64,000 nucleotides of DNA from Hemicentrotus pulcherrimus (Eukaryota; Echinodermata; Echinoidea; Camarodonta; Strongylocentrotidae), in contig BEXV01000119.1 of NCBI GenBank assembly GCA_003118195.1, positions 145,256 through 209,255 of the forward strand, given 5' to 3'. This document shows, one piece after another, positions 11,069 to 22,991 of the stretch; the first letter of the stretch is position 1, and every line of letters begins with the position of its first letter. The position numbers and the translations under genes are program-made. Under the pieces are notes generated by a model, which searched no databases, was not told the DNA's origin, and worked only from the letters and a program-made list of their open reading frames with translations.

Positions 11069-12113
11069 GTAAGAATGATTGGAACAGGCCTGCAAACAGT
11101 TTTGCTTCAAAAACCTAGAATATTCTCAATTATTTTGTCAGCACAGGACTTTTATCGAATCTTGGAATTTAATACATAATCCTTCATGATGAGAACAGCC
11201 CATTAGAGCTTTACCCTAGTAGTTGCAGTTTACTAGGGTGTTAGCTCATCAAATTCACACTCAATCCACTCGGTACTATGAACATTACTGACAAAGAAAG
11301 CGGACAAAATATACAGTTCCTTAGATAGACAAAGGAACATCCCTTCTCTGCTATTATGTAAAAAATATGTAGAACAGGTGTCACATACATATTCACCTGT
11401 TCTACACATTTTTTTTTTGGTCATTTTGTGCCGTGTGCAAAGGTGCTAGGCAGAGTGTGAATTTGATGAGCAAATTTTCTAATGGAGTGTTTTCCTCATG
11501 TTAAAGAACTGTCCATGTTTTTCAACTAATGCTGTTTGTTTCATGTTTCATCATTGATGTATTAACAGCCATATAAAAGCGGAATATTATTATTATTTTA
11601 TTATCATAGAAACACATACACATATAATGTAGGTCATATGGCTCTGTAAACACCAAACAATGATTTTCTCATGGAAATAAATATCTATGTTGAAGACTTA
11701 TAATTTCAGTCATAGGGGCAAGGGTAACACAACAGTATTTACTATCTTTATGTCTTTCTGAAATACAAGTTTTCCATTTAATCCAGTTCATGTGGTTTTT
11801 AACAGTAATCCACAGTATTGAATTTTGCCAGTTATGAGCATTTTTTAAGAAGAAGGTCAAGCTTTCATTAGTCAATATTAGGTTAATGAGTTGATATTAG
11901 ATGTATAAGACAATATTAGATTAATTTAATACAATATTAAAACTACAAGGCAATATTAGATTTATTTAAGACAAAATTAGATAAATAACTCAATATCAGA
12001 ATGATAAGACAACATTAGATTCTCTTAAGAGAATATTAGTTTTAACGTGGAGAGTTGGTAATTTATGATTGACTTTTTTGATTTATTAGCTTTTTTTTTT
12101 TTTTCTTTTCTAG
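11069..12113 (+). other. Intron with short direct repeats
   Basis: The stretch 11,866-12,040 contains repeated 'aatattaga' units every 25-30 bp, most often as caatatta. A near-palindrome lies at about 11,370-11,412 (gaacaggtg / cacctgttc). No exon is seen. Confidence 0.6.
11866..12040 (+). repeat. Degenerate short tandem repeat around caatattaga
   Basis: The unit 'gacaatattagattaattta' and variants recur about six times, with changes such as caatatcaga and caacattaga. The unit length is roughly 25-30 bp and the copies are diverged. Confidence 0.6.
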
Positions 12114-12218
12114 TGGCTGATCGAGATCGTCACGATGCTGAGCTGAGGGAAGCAGTCAAGTGTTTCTGGCCTCACCTCTCCAGTGACAAACTGGACCTTC
12201 TGGTGCCTCCAGACAGCG
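12114..12218 (+). CDS. Cav2: Cav2 exon: pre-IQ segment (WPHLS)
   Basis: This 105-nt exon (2 nt, 34 codons, 1 nt) reads ADRDRHDAELREAVKCFWPH followed by LSSDKLDLLVPPDS. It matches the Cav2 pre-IQ pattern of a charged ELR helix, then WPHLS and KLDLLVP. A long T tract precedes the acceptor ctag, and the donor is gtaggt. The helix binds calmodulin and supports Ca2+-dependent regulation in known Cav2 channels. Confidence 0.95.
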
Positions 12219-13027
12219 GTAGGTCCCTCAGATAGGATGTTAGATGATGTCCATATTAGAGCTCACACCACATCTGGTGGAAAGTAAAGTTAAAGAGAAG
12301 GTTGAGTTCTGCTTGGGGAGAAGTGAAAAATAATATGTTAGCTTTATCATTGTTATTATGCAAGTGTGGAAGAACATTAGTGAAAAGTTTTTCCCTGAAA
12401 ACCATGGGTCTTCAAATGCCTTCATATTCTAAATATGACAAGTAACAGCCAAAAAATGAGGCCTGATTCTTATGCCACATGTTTGGTTAGTCCCATATAC
12501 ATATTTTTTGCAGTGCTTGTAACTTTACCAAGACTTAGCCAAATCTTTTATCGTTTTGATGACTCCAGAACCTTGCAGTACACACCAATACTTATTTGCC
12601 ATTCGATCAACTTTTTCTGATCGATTCCACTTCTTGGACAGTGTTAATAGCACCAGGCTCAGAAAGGGTTGATAAACCAGCAAACAACTTTCCAGATCAT
12701 TGTGTCCTTTAGTAATTCACAAGGTCCACGGTTCAAGTCCCACCGTGGCAGTAATGTCCTTTGGCAAGACATTGATCTACATTTGCCACACTCAACCCAG
12801 GTGAGGTAAATGAGTACCTGGTAGGATTATACCTTGAAATGCACTGAGCGCCGATATCGGTTGCCGGAGCTAAAGCTAGGGTAATAATTTCCAAAGCTCT
12901 TTGGAAGCGCATAGAGACCAAGTATTATGCGCTTTACAAGAACGGACTAATATTATTTTTATTGTTCTGAGTGCTACAGTACTTTTCCTCCTTATATCAT
13001 AGTCTTATTCTCTTTCTTTGACTGTAG
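12219..13027 (+). other. Intron carrying a tRNA-derived SINE
   Basis: The second half is occupied by the plus-strand SINE at about 12,690-12,960. The remainder is AT-rich and non-coding. The acceptor ctttgactgtag precedes the IQ exon. Confidence 0.75.
12690..12960 (+). mobile_element. tRNA-derived SINE, plus strand
   Basis: The box B ggttcaagtcc lies at 12,730-12,740. It is followed by tttggcaagacattgatcta, tgccacactcaacccaggtg and ggtaggattataccttgaaa. The element then carries gcgctttacaagaacgg and an attatttttatt tail. Head, body and tail match the minus-strand copy at 3,538-3,786. This arrangement is typical of marine invertebrate SINEs. Confidence 0.8.
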
Positions 13028-13137
13028 AATTGATTGGAGAGAAGCTGACCGTGGGGAAGATCTATGCAGCACTTCTGATCTATGAGACCTGGAGAGAATA
13101 CAAGGCGAAGATTCAAAGAGACGGACATGCTAGAACG
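13028..13137 (+). CDS. Cav2: Cav2 exon: IQ calmodulin-binding domain
   Basis: This 110-nt exon (2 nt plus 36 codons) reads LIGEKLTVGKIYAALLIYET, then WREYKAKIQRDGHART. TVGKIYAA-LI is the conserved IQ-domain core, the calmodulin site for Ca2+-dependent inactivation and facilitation. The Cav2 consensus after the core is usually I-M-E-Y-Y-R-Q-S-K; here it is I-Y-E-T-W-R-E-Y-K, so hydrophobic anchors are kept but a Trp is introduced. The donor gttagt after ACG is weaker than average, and a read-through frame continues to 13,341. The exon ends in phase 0 and can join 16,610 or 18,787. Confidence 0.95.
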
Positions 13138-16100
13138 GTTAGTCCTCCCCTCCTTACCATCTTAGCTTTCTCACTTTCATTAAGCTCTAAAACATTCCAT
13201 GATGTGACTTGCTTCCTTTTACCATGCAATCCCACGGAGGATGGAGGAAGAGGATTAGAGAGGAATCATCCCAGAGGACTCGTTTCGTCGGAATCATTTA
13301 TTTTAAATGTCTCCTTGTCCTTTCCTATTCTACCCCTTTGATGATAAACCAAATGGTTTCCATAGTAACTAGACCATTGCCTGATCATATCCCTTGATGT
13401 GCACGTTTATCTTACTTGCTTCATTCATTCACATTTACCCCCTCCCCTCATCGGGTACCAGCCACCACATCTAAGTGTATCCAGCACCAGGTGTGTCCAA
13501 GGAGGGATCCCCTGTCTCCCTTCCCCCTCACCGTAGAAACACCCCTCCCCATCGTCCGAGAATGGTCCCCTTCCTCATCGTCATTAGTAATGCATGTCTG
13601 TAGGACGAACGCAGCGTCTCATCTTTACTGCCAGTTTTTTTTTTTTTTAACTTTCTCACTGTTCAGTTACCAACAATCTTTTTCATCCATTTCCATGCAT
13701 CCCTTGTTCCCATATTTATCAAATCGCTATATACATGTACCGGCGTCAAAGAAAGACTGAGCCAGCTTTGAGTAGGCATGTAAATACACATGTAAATGGC
13801 AGCCCACATGGTTAACTCTTATACCAATCTCTGGTTGATCTGGTTGATAACATACATATATTTCCCATCAATGATTTTTAAAATGTTTTTCTATCACTGA
13901 TAAAAGTGATGATACAATTTGCCTTTTAAAGGGTTTTAATTTCATTTATTATTTTTTTTCTCTCTTCCATTTTTGCTTGTCTCCCCCCTGGACCTATTTT
14001 TCTCCTCTGGGGTAACACAGATGCGTGAAGTTATAGTAATGTCTTTTTCCTGCTTTGGGATCAATCTACCCAGTTTTCTCGAAAGCTTTCCCTAACAATT
14101 TTCTCACTTTTTATGCCTGGCTTACTCCACTAGTGTCTTTTAATGTTTCATTTTTTACTTAAACTTTCAATCTTTTGAGGGCAGCCAGAGACTGCCTGTA
14201 ACAGTTATCTGTGTGGTGTGTCATATAATACTAGCATTTAGCAATAACAGGTTTTTAACTTTTGTACTTCATAGCCATATTTTTCTCAGCTTCACAAACC
14301 AAATATATAAGAATTGCCCATACTGTATGTAAAACGTTTTAAATATATACTCTAGTTTGCATCATATTTACAAATATTTATATAGTGGTTTAGATTACCA
14401 GGACATTCACAATTTTTTTTCGAGTTGAATCGGGTAACCAAAACATCTGTCGTTGCTTACTTCATCCCTATTTATAAGATCAGAGGAAGAGGTTCAAAGC
14501 CCTTTCACAATTCCAAGCAAAATTTAGGATTAATAAATCAGTGATTGAACACTCCCCCCCTTTTTGGCACAACCTGAAAATTATCAGGAAATGAACAAGT
14601 ACATGCATGGAAAATGGACAAAAATGAAAACACGCTCTTTATGTTTGTGTTCTGCTAGATTGAGAGCCTATCTTCATGCATGGTTATAAGTCCCTTCATA
14701 TTCCTAATGTTTTTGTTTCCATCTGCATGAGATTTCCAAACTCTTACTTGTTTTTTGTGTGTTTCCATCACATTTAGTTTTGTTTTTTAAAAGATTTTCC
14801 AGCACCGGTAATTCATTCTAAACTCTTCAGTTCTAATGATATTCAAGAAACTTCTACTAGTCCAAAGGCTTGCAAATTAAATCATATTTCCTATTGCAAA
14901 GTGCATTTTTTTGACATCCTCAATCAATTTCAGGATCATTTCTTCTACAAAGAATGTTTCTTAAACTCTTTAGGAACCACATTTGTCTCACATCAGATAC
15001 TTTGTGAACAAGGACAGTAGATGTAATATGGATAATAATCGTTACTGAGCTAATGAATTTTAATCTGTGCCCAATAAATCCAAATAGTCAGGAGAAACTG
15101 AGTATATTCACGGACTATCAGACTATTCTGTGTAATACTCATATATAAATATGACATCACCTACATTTAAGATGCAACATATGATTTTTATCTCTTTCCC
15201 TGTAGTATTTGACTGAAATAATTGTGTCGTACTTTTAAAAGGGATGATTGAAATGGTGGAAAATTGATTAAACTTTTGATTTGGAACAAATTGCAGTCAG
15301 TGAAAAAGAATAATTTGTTGAAGAGATCAAAGGAAGTAATGCATACAAATATGTATATTCCATCTAGGTTCAAGACAAATCTCCTGACCTTTATCACCCT
15401 TACAATATTTTCTTTTATAAGTAACTAACACCAATTTTGATAAATACAAGCCCCACATAGAGTGTGGACTACAAGCAGTCATGATTCCTTTCTACTATTT
15501 ATCTGTGTGAATCTTATTATTTATTATTATTAGTTTTTAATATTTTTTTTTACTGTAGTATCATTTTTATTTTGTTTTCATTTTGTCATTAGTTTATCAT
15601 TTATCATTTCTCCATTTATTTAGCTTTATTGCAGTTGAAAGCAGAGCTTTTTAGAAGAAGCATGACGTGTAAAGTTGCTGTGCCAGCCATATTTGAAGCT
15701 CTCTTGTTTGCAAGGCACAAGTCACACGTATTCACAAGTGCCCTCCTAACATGTACAAGTTACACAAATAAATGCAGAATTGTCAAATTTGTGCTTAGGC
15801 TAAATTGATTGACAAATTTAATTTGTTTAGTAGATAATCAAGCTAAAAGTTTCATTATTATACATAACCTGCAATACAGACAGTTGGATGTACCTAGGTT
15901 GATACCTACATGAAGGTTGATGAAATATACCTGTAGCAGCGGGAAAATATTACTTGAAATCAAATGTAAACAATATGATAACGCCTTTAGTAACAGAATT
16001 AATTGCAAACTATAATCAAAAACTTTCTCTGATTTCATGCTGGTGTTTAGTACAGAATCTCTAAGATTACTGCTTTTAGTACTAATCTACATGTACTTTC

Positions 16101-16609
16101 ACTGTATATTACCCATATAATATTCTTTATGTTAGGGGCACTGCTGACTATTAGTGTTGTAAATACCATTTATCAATATTGATAGTAGAAATCCACCTGT
16201 ACCACAGATACACTTGTTCTGAAACTTCTAGTGAAAATTAATTTGCCAAGCTAATACAATCATGTATAGTTTTTATCATTTAAAAAATCATTATCACTAT
16301 CATCGCATGGCACCATGTTCTTATTAGTTTCAATCTTAACTCATTGGCTCCTGGCACTGGGTGGGTGCTGTATTTAGCATATGGGAATTAAATAAATCAG
16401 TAGTCAACAGGTTTATCATCAATCAATTACATCAATCATTATCACCAAACCTGTGTGACTTGTAGCTCTTCAGACCAGTGAGCTGCCGCACCATTGTGTA
16501 GTTCTAGGACTGCAGTGTGTTAAATAGTTAGCTGCACTTACTGCTGTGCCTGTGTTAAATGTGGAACCCCATTCTATGCATGCTATACCTTTCATCATAT
16601 CTATATTAG
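13138..16609 (+). other. Intron downstream of the IQ exon
   Basis: This is a 3.5-kb intron. The stretch 13,400-13,600 is C/T-rich with an open frame, but no paired splice sites in a usable phase were found. A short TTAACC-ended repeat lies at 16,336-16,415. The rest is AT-rich. Confidence 0.65.
16336..16415 (+). repeat. Short TTAACC-ended dispersed repeat, copy 1
   Basis: It begins cttaactcattgg and has the core gcatatgggaattaaataaa, then aatcagtagtcaacaggttt. The core and the inverse ends match copies at 33,948, 34,841 and 56,183. Confidence 0.6.
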
Positions 16610-16705
16610 GAATTGGTCTACTTCAAGTACCTCTACAAGAAGTACCCAGGCTTCGACATCAACGACGAGCGCTACCAGAACACCTTTTCCGACGAGTTTC
16701 GTCGA
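16610..16705 (+). CDS. Cav2: Candidate cassette exon after the IQ domain (aromatic/acidic insert)
   Basis: This 96-nt exon (32 codons, phase 0/0) reads ELVYFKYLYKKYPGFDINDE, then RYQNTFSDEFRR. The acceptor is tatattag and the donor gtaggc. It stands out from surrounding DNA by high GC and codon-like structure. The product is rich in Tyr, Phe, Lys and Asp. I do not recognise it from other Cav2 tails. Because the IQ exon ends in phase 0 and the exon at 18,787 begins in phase 0, it can be included or skipped without a frameshift. It would place an aromatic helix-like insert directly after the calmodulin site. Confidence 0.75.
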
Positions 16706-18786
16706 GTAGGCCACCATCTTTTATTTTTGTTTGCATTTCAGTTAGTTAATTTTCTTGGCCAGATGAAAGGGAATTCGATAAGGAGTTTAATCCAAGGACA
16801 GTTTCAGTCACTTTTGAGACAAAATATGTTCTTAGTGATCCTCGGACCAAGAGAAATATCCTATTCTTTACATATGTCATGATTTTACCTTTGGACAAAT
16901 ACCTTATGAGCAACATCCTATCACTAAAGTGATCATTATAACATCAAAACACTATCCATAACACTCATTTATTACTCACATTCATACTCAAACATATTAC
17001 ACATTCATGGCTGTTTTGTCTGTGTTGGTATCTGTCTATCTGTCTTTTTGTCTATCTGTCTGTAAACTTATGTACTTGTACATGTATGTCATTAAACAAA
17101 GTTGTAATGGGATTTGTGGTTGGTGCTAATATGCAAAATGGGTGCTTGTGTGGAGCTCTTCTTACATGTATGACCTCCTATGCCTGATACTTTGAGTGTA
17201 GAAGTATAAGAGTTGAGCATGAATGGTAAATATGAAACATTCACATGAATGTGATGTGTAGTAAAATATGCAAGTATCAGTAACTTCTTGGTGGAGGTGA
17301 TGTACTATGTACACAACTTATCTTTCCTACACTAATATAATGGAGAAGTTTTTGAAATGCTTCTAGTTAATGTATAAACATAGCTTTTGCATTGTATGTA
17401 CACTATATGTATCTTATGTAAATGACTGCATAACATTCATATGTACATGTATAAGGTCATATGTTGAAAAACCTTATGTGGTAATGGTTTTCATGTGAAC
17501 CAGAGCATGTATATGGTGAAGGGTTCTCTACATGTTTCCTGTGAACTACTTTCTGCTTGCTGGTATGGGATGCAAGGTGTAAATCAAATGGAGCACTTCA
17601 CATACATATGGAGCTAACATTACACCGCAGTGGGATGCCACATAGGACAATGGGCCATAGGATATGAAACATAATGTGGAGCTTTGGATGTACAACAATC
17701 ATGAGAGTCTACACAGCACCTCCTTGCTAGAGTATAAATTGGTTGTTACAGTGATGTGTCTCACACCCAAATTGTACCCTGTGGTATACTTCACAATAAA
17801 AGGGTGTACTATAGAGAAATAATCAAATGTGGTAAAATGAAAATATTGCCACACCACGAGGAACTACAGTGGTATGTTAACACAGTGGATGATAACAGAC
17901 AGAGATTGGTTGGAAAGCACACAGAGCGGAAAATAGCAACACAAAACAGTACAGCATTGAGGAAAAATTATGCCGAGCAAAATGGTAAGTCTTTTTTTTT
18001 GTGTGAATAATTTGCTGCTAACTTGAACACTGACTAAGTTTCTGTGGAGCCCGCACTACATTTTGATGGAAAGGAAAGTTGACGAAGAGATAGGTTCATG
18101 AGCTATTTGGTAAACATCAATGATTTGTAACACCATCCAACCCACGTGTCAAGTATATAGCAAGGTGCATATCATGTGTTTTATTGTATTTTTGGTAGAG
18201 CTGTGGTGGTTGTGGTATTATGCTGGGATTCTTGGTGGAGGGTAGAACTCATGTACACAAACTTTGAAAATATATCTTAACAAAATAATGTATTTTTGAA
18301 AGGTTACAATTTACACATATGGTACTTGCTTTGAAATTAACACTCAATCTTATACTTATCTATGTTATGAATCCTCCCTCCCTCCTGCTAAAGAAGATCT
18401 TCAATTTGCCCTTTGATATTATTTTGTTTCAATTAATTTGACTTTTTTTCTCCACAGGATCAGTCGTCCTAGCAGATCTATTTCACCATCTTGTTTCAGT
18501 TTAATCCACATATCTTTTGTTTCTAGGAGACATTTTTTCTTCTTTTCTTTATGCTTTATTATGAATGAATTTTTATTGATGAATTTGACAATATTCTTCT
18601 TTTGCCAATCATTGATAACCTTCTGTATATTGAAAGTTTGTTTTTGTATGAGTCTCGACTTTGATTTATCATCCCTACCATTCGATATGTTTGTATTCTT
18701 TAGTTATGATTCCAGGACTGTACAGTGTTTTAATCCAATATGCTCAAGCTTTCATGAAAAACTTTGATTTTACACCTTCTTTCAAG
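16706..18786 (+). other. Intron between the candidate insert and the next C-tail exon
   Basis: Rich in tacatgta/atatgt motifs. An open stretch at 17,756-17,984 ends at a good donor (gtaagt) but leaves phase 1, which would break the following exon. It is not called. Confidence 0.6.
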
Positions 18787-18930
18787 CAGCAACGAGAACA
18801 GATGAGACAAGATTATATCAAGAAAAGCGAGGCTCGCAAAGAGGCTGAGCGTTTGCGCAAATCTCGCTTGGCGGTCGGACCATCGGAAGATGCAGACGAT
18901 GAGTCTGAGAATCTGCCCACATTCCAAGAG
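18787..18930 (+). CDS. Cav2: Cav2 C-tail exon: charged helix then acidic Ser/Asp stretch
   Basis: This 144-nt exon (48 codons, phase 0/0) reads QQREQMRQDYIKKSEARKEA, then ERLRKSRLAVGPSEDADDES and ENLPTFQE. The acceptor is ttttacaccttctttcaag, with a second AG three bases later, a NAGNAG choice that would drop one Gln. The donor is gtatat. The product is a basic alpha-helix followed by an acidic patch, like the segment after the IQ domain in other Cav2 proteins. It ends in phase 0 and could splice to 21,164, 22,834 or 23,248. Confidence 0.85.
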
Positions 18931-20756
18931 GTATATGTGTGAGACTGCCCTCAATGTCGGCAGAGGAAAACTTGTCAACAAACTTGTGGTGGTTCATGAA
19001 ATGGTTGCTTTGAAACTGTTCTTTGAAATCTTTGATGAAATAGAAATAACGCTGTGTCTTGTATAACAAGACATGTTCATATGTTCAAAATTGTGATCAA
19101 AATTTCAATTGGTTATGATGAAGAAGGAAAAAGAAAATAACTGCTTGTCAAAAGTAGATTTGCAAGCTATGATTTTAATTCAATATTGACTTCTAGATAT
19201 TATAATGTAGCAATGCACTGCAGCTATGCTGAGTGCTCAAAAGATGTTTGGTTGCCAATTTATTAACCAAAGATAATTGAGAAATTTGTAGGAAGCAAGA
19301 GACAAATCATGATTACCATCACACTTTTGTTGTCTAGTTTATCCGTAAACACATCGCTTGGTGGATGGGAAATTATACTACTACTGAAATTATTTTTAAA
19401 CCTTTTCCCACTATACAGTGTGTTTCGTAACAAAGAAAACCTAATTTTCTCCAGCAACATACCATCAAACAAGCATAACTAGCTTTATTGTAATACATTG
19501 TTTAAAAAGGACAGTTTTATTATGGTACCACATTTGTGAGGATAGACCTTTTGATCATCAAAATAAAAAAATTTATAACAAGCAATGCAAAATACTTATC
19601 TTGACACAATGAAAAAAAAAATAGGTTTCCTTTTTTAAGAGACACACTATATTATGAAAATTAACATGGCTATGCTGGGAGAACTAATCAATGTTGTCAA
19701 TAATGTTAACAAATGAAAACATAGACATTATTATACTGTGTATTAATCAGGTAATTTAATTCTTGCTGGACATCCTGCCAGAAACTGCAATTTTACCCAA
19801 GGATGGAAGAAAGAAACAACCTGATATTGTGCAATCATCTTTATAACTCATTAAGTCAGGCATGGAAGAAGGTGCAATATTATAGTTTAAAATTATATAT
19901 TGAATTGTAAATAAAGGGAGTCTGTTTTCTTCTGCTAACTCAAAGGAAATAGCTGCAGGGCATAATGGGATATATTGGTATTAACTCATATTTCATTGAT
20001 TGTTATAAAATATCATGAATATTATTTGTACCATGGTTACATTATATACTAATCTGAGCCTTTATTTGACAGCCATGCTTGGCTGTAAAGCGAAGAACTA
20101 GGCCTATATTATCAATGGCATATACTAAAGAAATAAACGAATCAGTAATTAGTGAAAAAGCAAGATCTGACTCCATTACATTACAGATGAGTTGATCAAA
20201 CTATAAAGCTTAAAACACATTATATTTCAAGACATCTTTATCCTGTTTAAAATGTTAAGCCTGAACAAAGCATGTATTAGTTGAAAAAGAATTCACACAA
20301 TGTGAGAGTTAACAAGAAACCTTTGACAAGGATGAAGAGAAGAGAGGGGGAATCTGGAACGTGGTGAGCAAACGTTCTGCACTACTGATGGGTTCATACA
20401 ATATAATTATTGCATGCTGGCTGACTTTGTATGAAATATGTTTCATTTTGCTGTTTCTTGCTGGGTTCTATTACTTTTCTGGTGCGTTGCCTTTCATTTG
20501 GTGGTTTTCACATGGTCATTATCTTGTAATATAAGAAGATGACTTTATATATTGGTATTTATTTTTTAATAATAGAATTCTGATGCATTCATTGATGTCC
20601 AATCAGAAAATATGTAGGACACTATGTTGTTGCATCAAATGAAAAAGTTTGATTTTATTTATGAAAAGAAAAGAAAACATGGCATTAGAGACTAAGATTT
20701 TAGCTAAATTTCTGAAAAGTCTTCAAAACTTAGCTAACACTATAACAGAGTCACAT

Positions 20757-21163
20757 CTTAAATCTTACATTGCTCCTAATGTTCTATATCTACACATTAC
20801 ATACTTTAAAAAATAAAACAAAATATTATTATGTGTCCTTTATACCTTAAAACATGTTTAGAACAGGGTTTGAATGTATACGCTGGTGCACATTAATCCT
20901 TAATCTTACTATGTCCCATCTACACCTTACACCATTTCTAGAGGGCGATGGGAATGTAATCAGCTGCAACTTAACACTTAATCCATGTCCTATCTACACC
21001 TTACACCATTTCTAGAGGGGAATGTGAATGTAATCAGCTGCAACTTAACACTTAATCCATTTCCTATCTACACCTTACACCATTTCTAGAGGGGAATGTG
21101 AATGTAATCAGCTGCAACTTAACACTTAATCCATTTCCTATCTACACCTTACACCCTTTCTAG
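20757..21163 (+). repeat. Tandem array of a 74-bp unit containing a splice-acceptor-like motif
   Basis: The unit runs from aatccatttcctatctacac through cttacaccatttctagaggg to gtaatcagctgcaacttaac. Two neighbouring copies are almost identical, one similar copy precedes them and a truncated copy ends at 21,163. Decayed copies extend upstream to about 20,757. Each intact unit holds tacaccatttctag, a pyrimidine-AG sequence like a 3' splice site. The last one is used as the acceptor of the candidate exon at 21,164. Confidence 0.85.
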
Positions 21164-21232
21164 AATCATGCCTTGGAAGGAGATATATCAGATATATCTG
21201 AGGCTGATGAGGAGGTGGCAGAACGATTCTAA
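21164..21232 (+). CDS. Cav2: Candidate alternative terminal exon, short acidic tail
   Basis: After acceptor cttacaccctttctag, the phase-0 frame reads NHALEGDISDISEADEEVAE, then RF and a TAA stop at 21,230. Entry phase fits the exon at 18,787-18,930. An AATAAA lies at 21,261-21,266, about 30 nt after the stop, so splicing and polyadenylation here would make a channel lacking the distal C-tail. The acidic product is similar in style to the preceding exon. The alternative is that this is intronic chance sequence; transcript data would decide. Confidence 0.5.
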   Translation, partial: NHALEGDISDISEADEEVAERF

Positions 21233-21260
21233 TTCATCTGGGAATAATCGCAGTGTATTC

Positions 21261-21266
21261 AATAAA
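21261..21266 (+). promoter_or_regulatory. Intronic polyadenylation signal AATAAA
   Basis: A canonical hexamer sits 28 nt downstream of the TAA ending the candidate short exon, in the spacing and order expected for a terminal exon. Confidence 0.45.
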
Positions 21267-22833
21267 GGACTAAGATTTACTTGAAGTTGGACTTGAACTA
21301 TGGCAAATATGTTTTGTGACCATGATTTGTACGTCCGTTCAGATACCAATGCTAGTAAATGGTGAGAGCGAACAGTGGCATGAAAGGCCTGCCATACTTA
21401 AGTCTAACTTTAAGTCAATCTTAGTCTTTGTGAAATGCCCCATGATAGTTACATTTAATTGGAATGTGGCTACAGCACTTTGGCTCCATCATAGCTGCAT
21501 GGCTGATACACTGTACCTTTAAAGCGCCTCATACTCATGCATTGGTTGTTAACATGGACACTGACGTCAACACTTGATTTACTCTGAGTCTAGTGTATTG
21601 AAAACCCATGCACAAAACAATTTGGACTACTAGCACTTCCATGTAGCACCCTATTCATCTTTCATTGCACCGCTAACAGGAGCTTGACTATGTCTTCCAA
21701 ATTGTGCCAAGTATATTCTTAAAATGCTCCACCATCTTTAAGAATTTATATAATATAGAGGATGAGGAATTTTATCATCAAAATTTATGAAGACATTTGT
21801 TATTTTGCACCATCTAGTTTAACGGGTACTTTCAGATGTATGTATTTATAATTGTAGTACATTATGGACAATAGTAATTAATATGTTTGTTTTTTTTATA
21901 TACTTGCATGGTTCCGTCAGTGCAATAATCTTTAAATGACCTGTACCAATAACAAATATAACATTTATGGTATTTCATATGTAGCTTTATACATGTAGTC
22001 ATATTGGAGGGATTCATGTACATATATTTTACTAACATGGATATAAGTTTCATGAGTTCATCGCAATATTGAATTAAATTGTACATAGAGAGCAAGCATA
22101 TGGCAATCTTATCAACATGTATTATTGTATTTAAAAAATTTTATTGTGTGTTGAAATAGCAACAGTAAGAGAGAATCCTCATACTCTAGAAGGAATGGAA
22201 GTATTTGAGTAACATGTTATTGATTCATATAAAGTATCTATGAGTGATGATGAAATGTATACATATCTATTGTGGAAAAGAAATTGTGTCAGTGAATAGA
22301 ACAAGCTATAAATATCATATCGGTCATTTGTTTGGAGTTAAAGGGTAATGTTATTCATGTCAGCAAGCAGATATTCCTCATCAAATAAGCCATAACCTCT
22401 GCTGCTTTCAAAAGATTAGCGATGTGAAATTTTGTTTTTTTGTCCAATTATAAAATGGCTTTCTTCATGCCTTAAAGTTGTGCAACTGCTTCTACAATAT
22501 GCCTTAGTACCTCAATTTAATTAAGAAGGTTAGGGGATGAAGTACTATCATATCTGAGAGCAACTTGTCTTATATAAGACTTGGCTTCATTTCACTTGCT
22601 TGCTTTTATGGCCATGAATACTGTTCTTTATCTCATCTGAATGATTGCATGCCTTTTAATAAAGTGAACAGCAGGCATGGCCATGGATCATTGTGGTCAT
22701 TTTCAATTGCTTCTATGATACATTCTGAAGAAAACCTTATTCCTTGGACTGTAAGGTACATTTTCACGCTCGGGATACCTGGTTTTATTCTTTTTTACCC
22801 ATCGCATGCCACTCTTGCTTGCTTCTTCCATAG

Positions 22834-22991
22834 CTCTTCAAATCCAAAACTGACATTGGTAATTTATTTGATGGAATATTTGGAGCCAGAACAAACAGGA
22901 ACAAGAGCTTTTACGACGACATCAGAAACCACTATGCAAAGACAGTGGGTTCAAAACCAAGCAAAAGCCCCATCAAAAGCCCAGCATCACC
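22834..22991 (+). CDS. Cav2: Cav2 C-tail exon A: LFxGxFGxR module, first copy
   Basis: This exon of about 158 nt (52 codons plus 2 nt) follows acceptor gcttcttccatag. It reads LFKSKTDIGNLFDGIFGART, then NRNKSFYDDIRNHYAKTVGS and KPSKSPIKSPAS. Entry is phase 0, fitting the exon at 18,787. The donor is gtaacg, or alternatively gtgggt after NHYAKT. The segment LFDGIFGARTNRNKSFY aligns with LFGGVFGPRAERNRDFY in the exon at 23,248, so the two arose by duplication. The module is unknown to me in other Cav2 tails. It ends in a Lys/Ser/Pro stretch with SP sites that proline-directed kinases could use. Confidence 0.75.

Larger units (their letters stand above)
18931..22833 (+). other. Intron with a 74-bp tandem array and a candidate terminal exon
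   Basis: Mostly AT-rich. The notable content is the tandem array at 20,757-21,163 and the short open exon with polyadenylation signal at 21,164-21,266. No other coding stretch is supported. Confidence 0.65.

Noticed and set aside
12690..12960. Possible tRNA gene because of a good B box
   Set aside because: A convincing acceptor stem and cloverleaf cannot be traced, and the downstream body and tail match a SINE copy elsewhere in the window.
13400..13760. C/T-rich open frame after the IQ exon (Ser/Pro-like product)
   Set aside because: No acceptor and donor pair of a usable phase. Composition is that of a pyrimidine-rich intron, and the frame runs into a T tract.
17756..18010. Open frame ending at a good gtaagt donor in the post-IQ intron
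   Set aside because: Usable acceptors leave the exon in phase 1, which breaks the phase-0 entry at 18,787. The product is not recognisable and other frames contain stops.
18438..18767. Open frame after a strong acceptor at 18,458
   Set aside because: The frame after the acceptor hits a stop in phase 0, and the readable frame needs an upstream exon ending in another phase. It is Phe/Ser-rich, as expected of translated T-rich intron.
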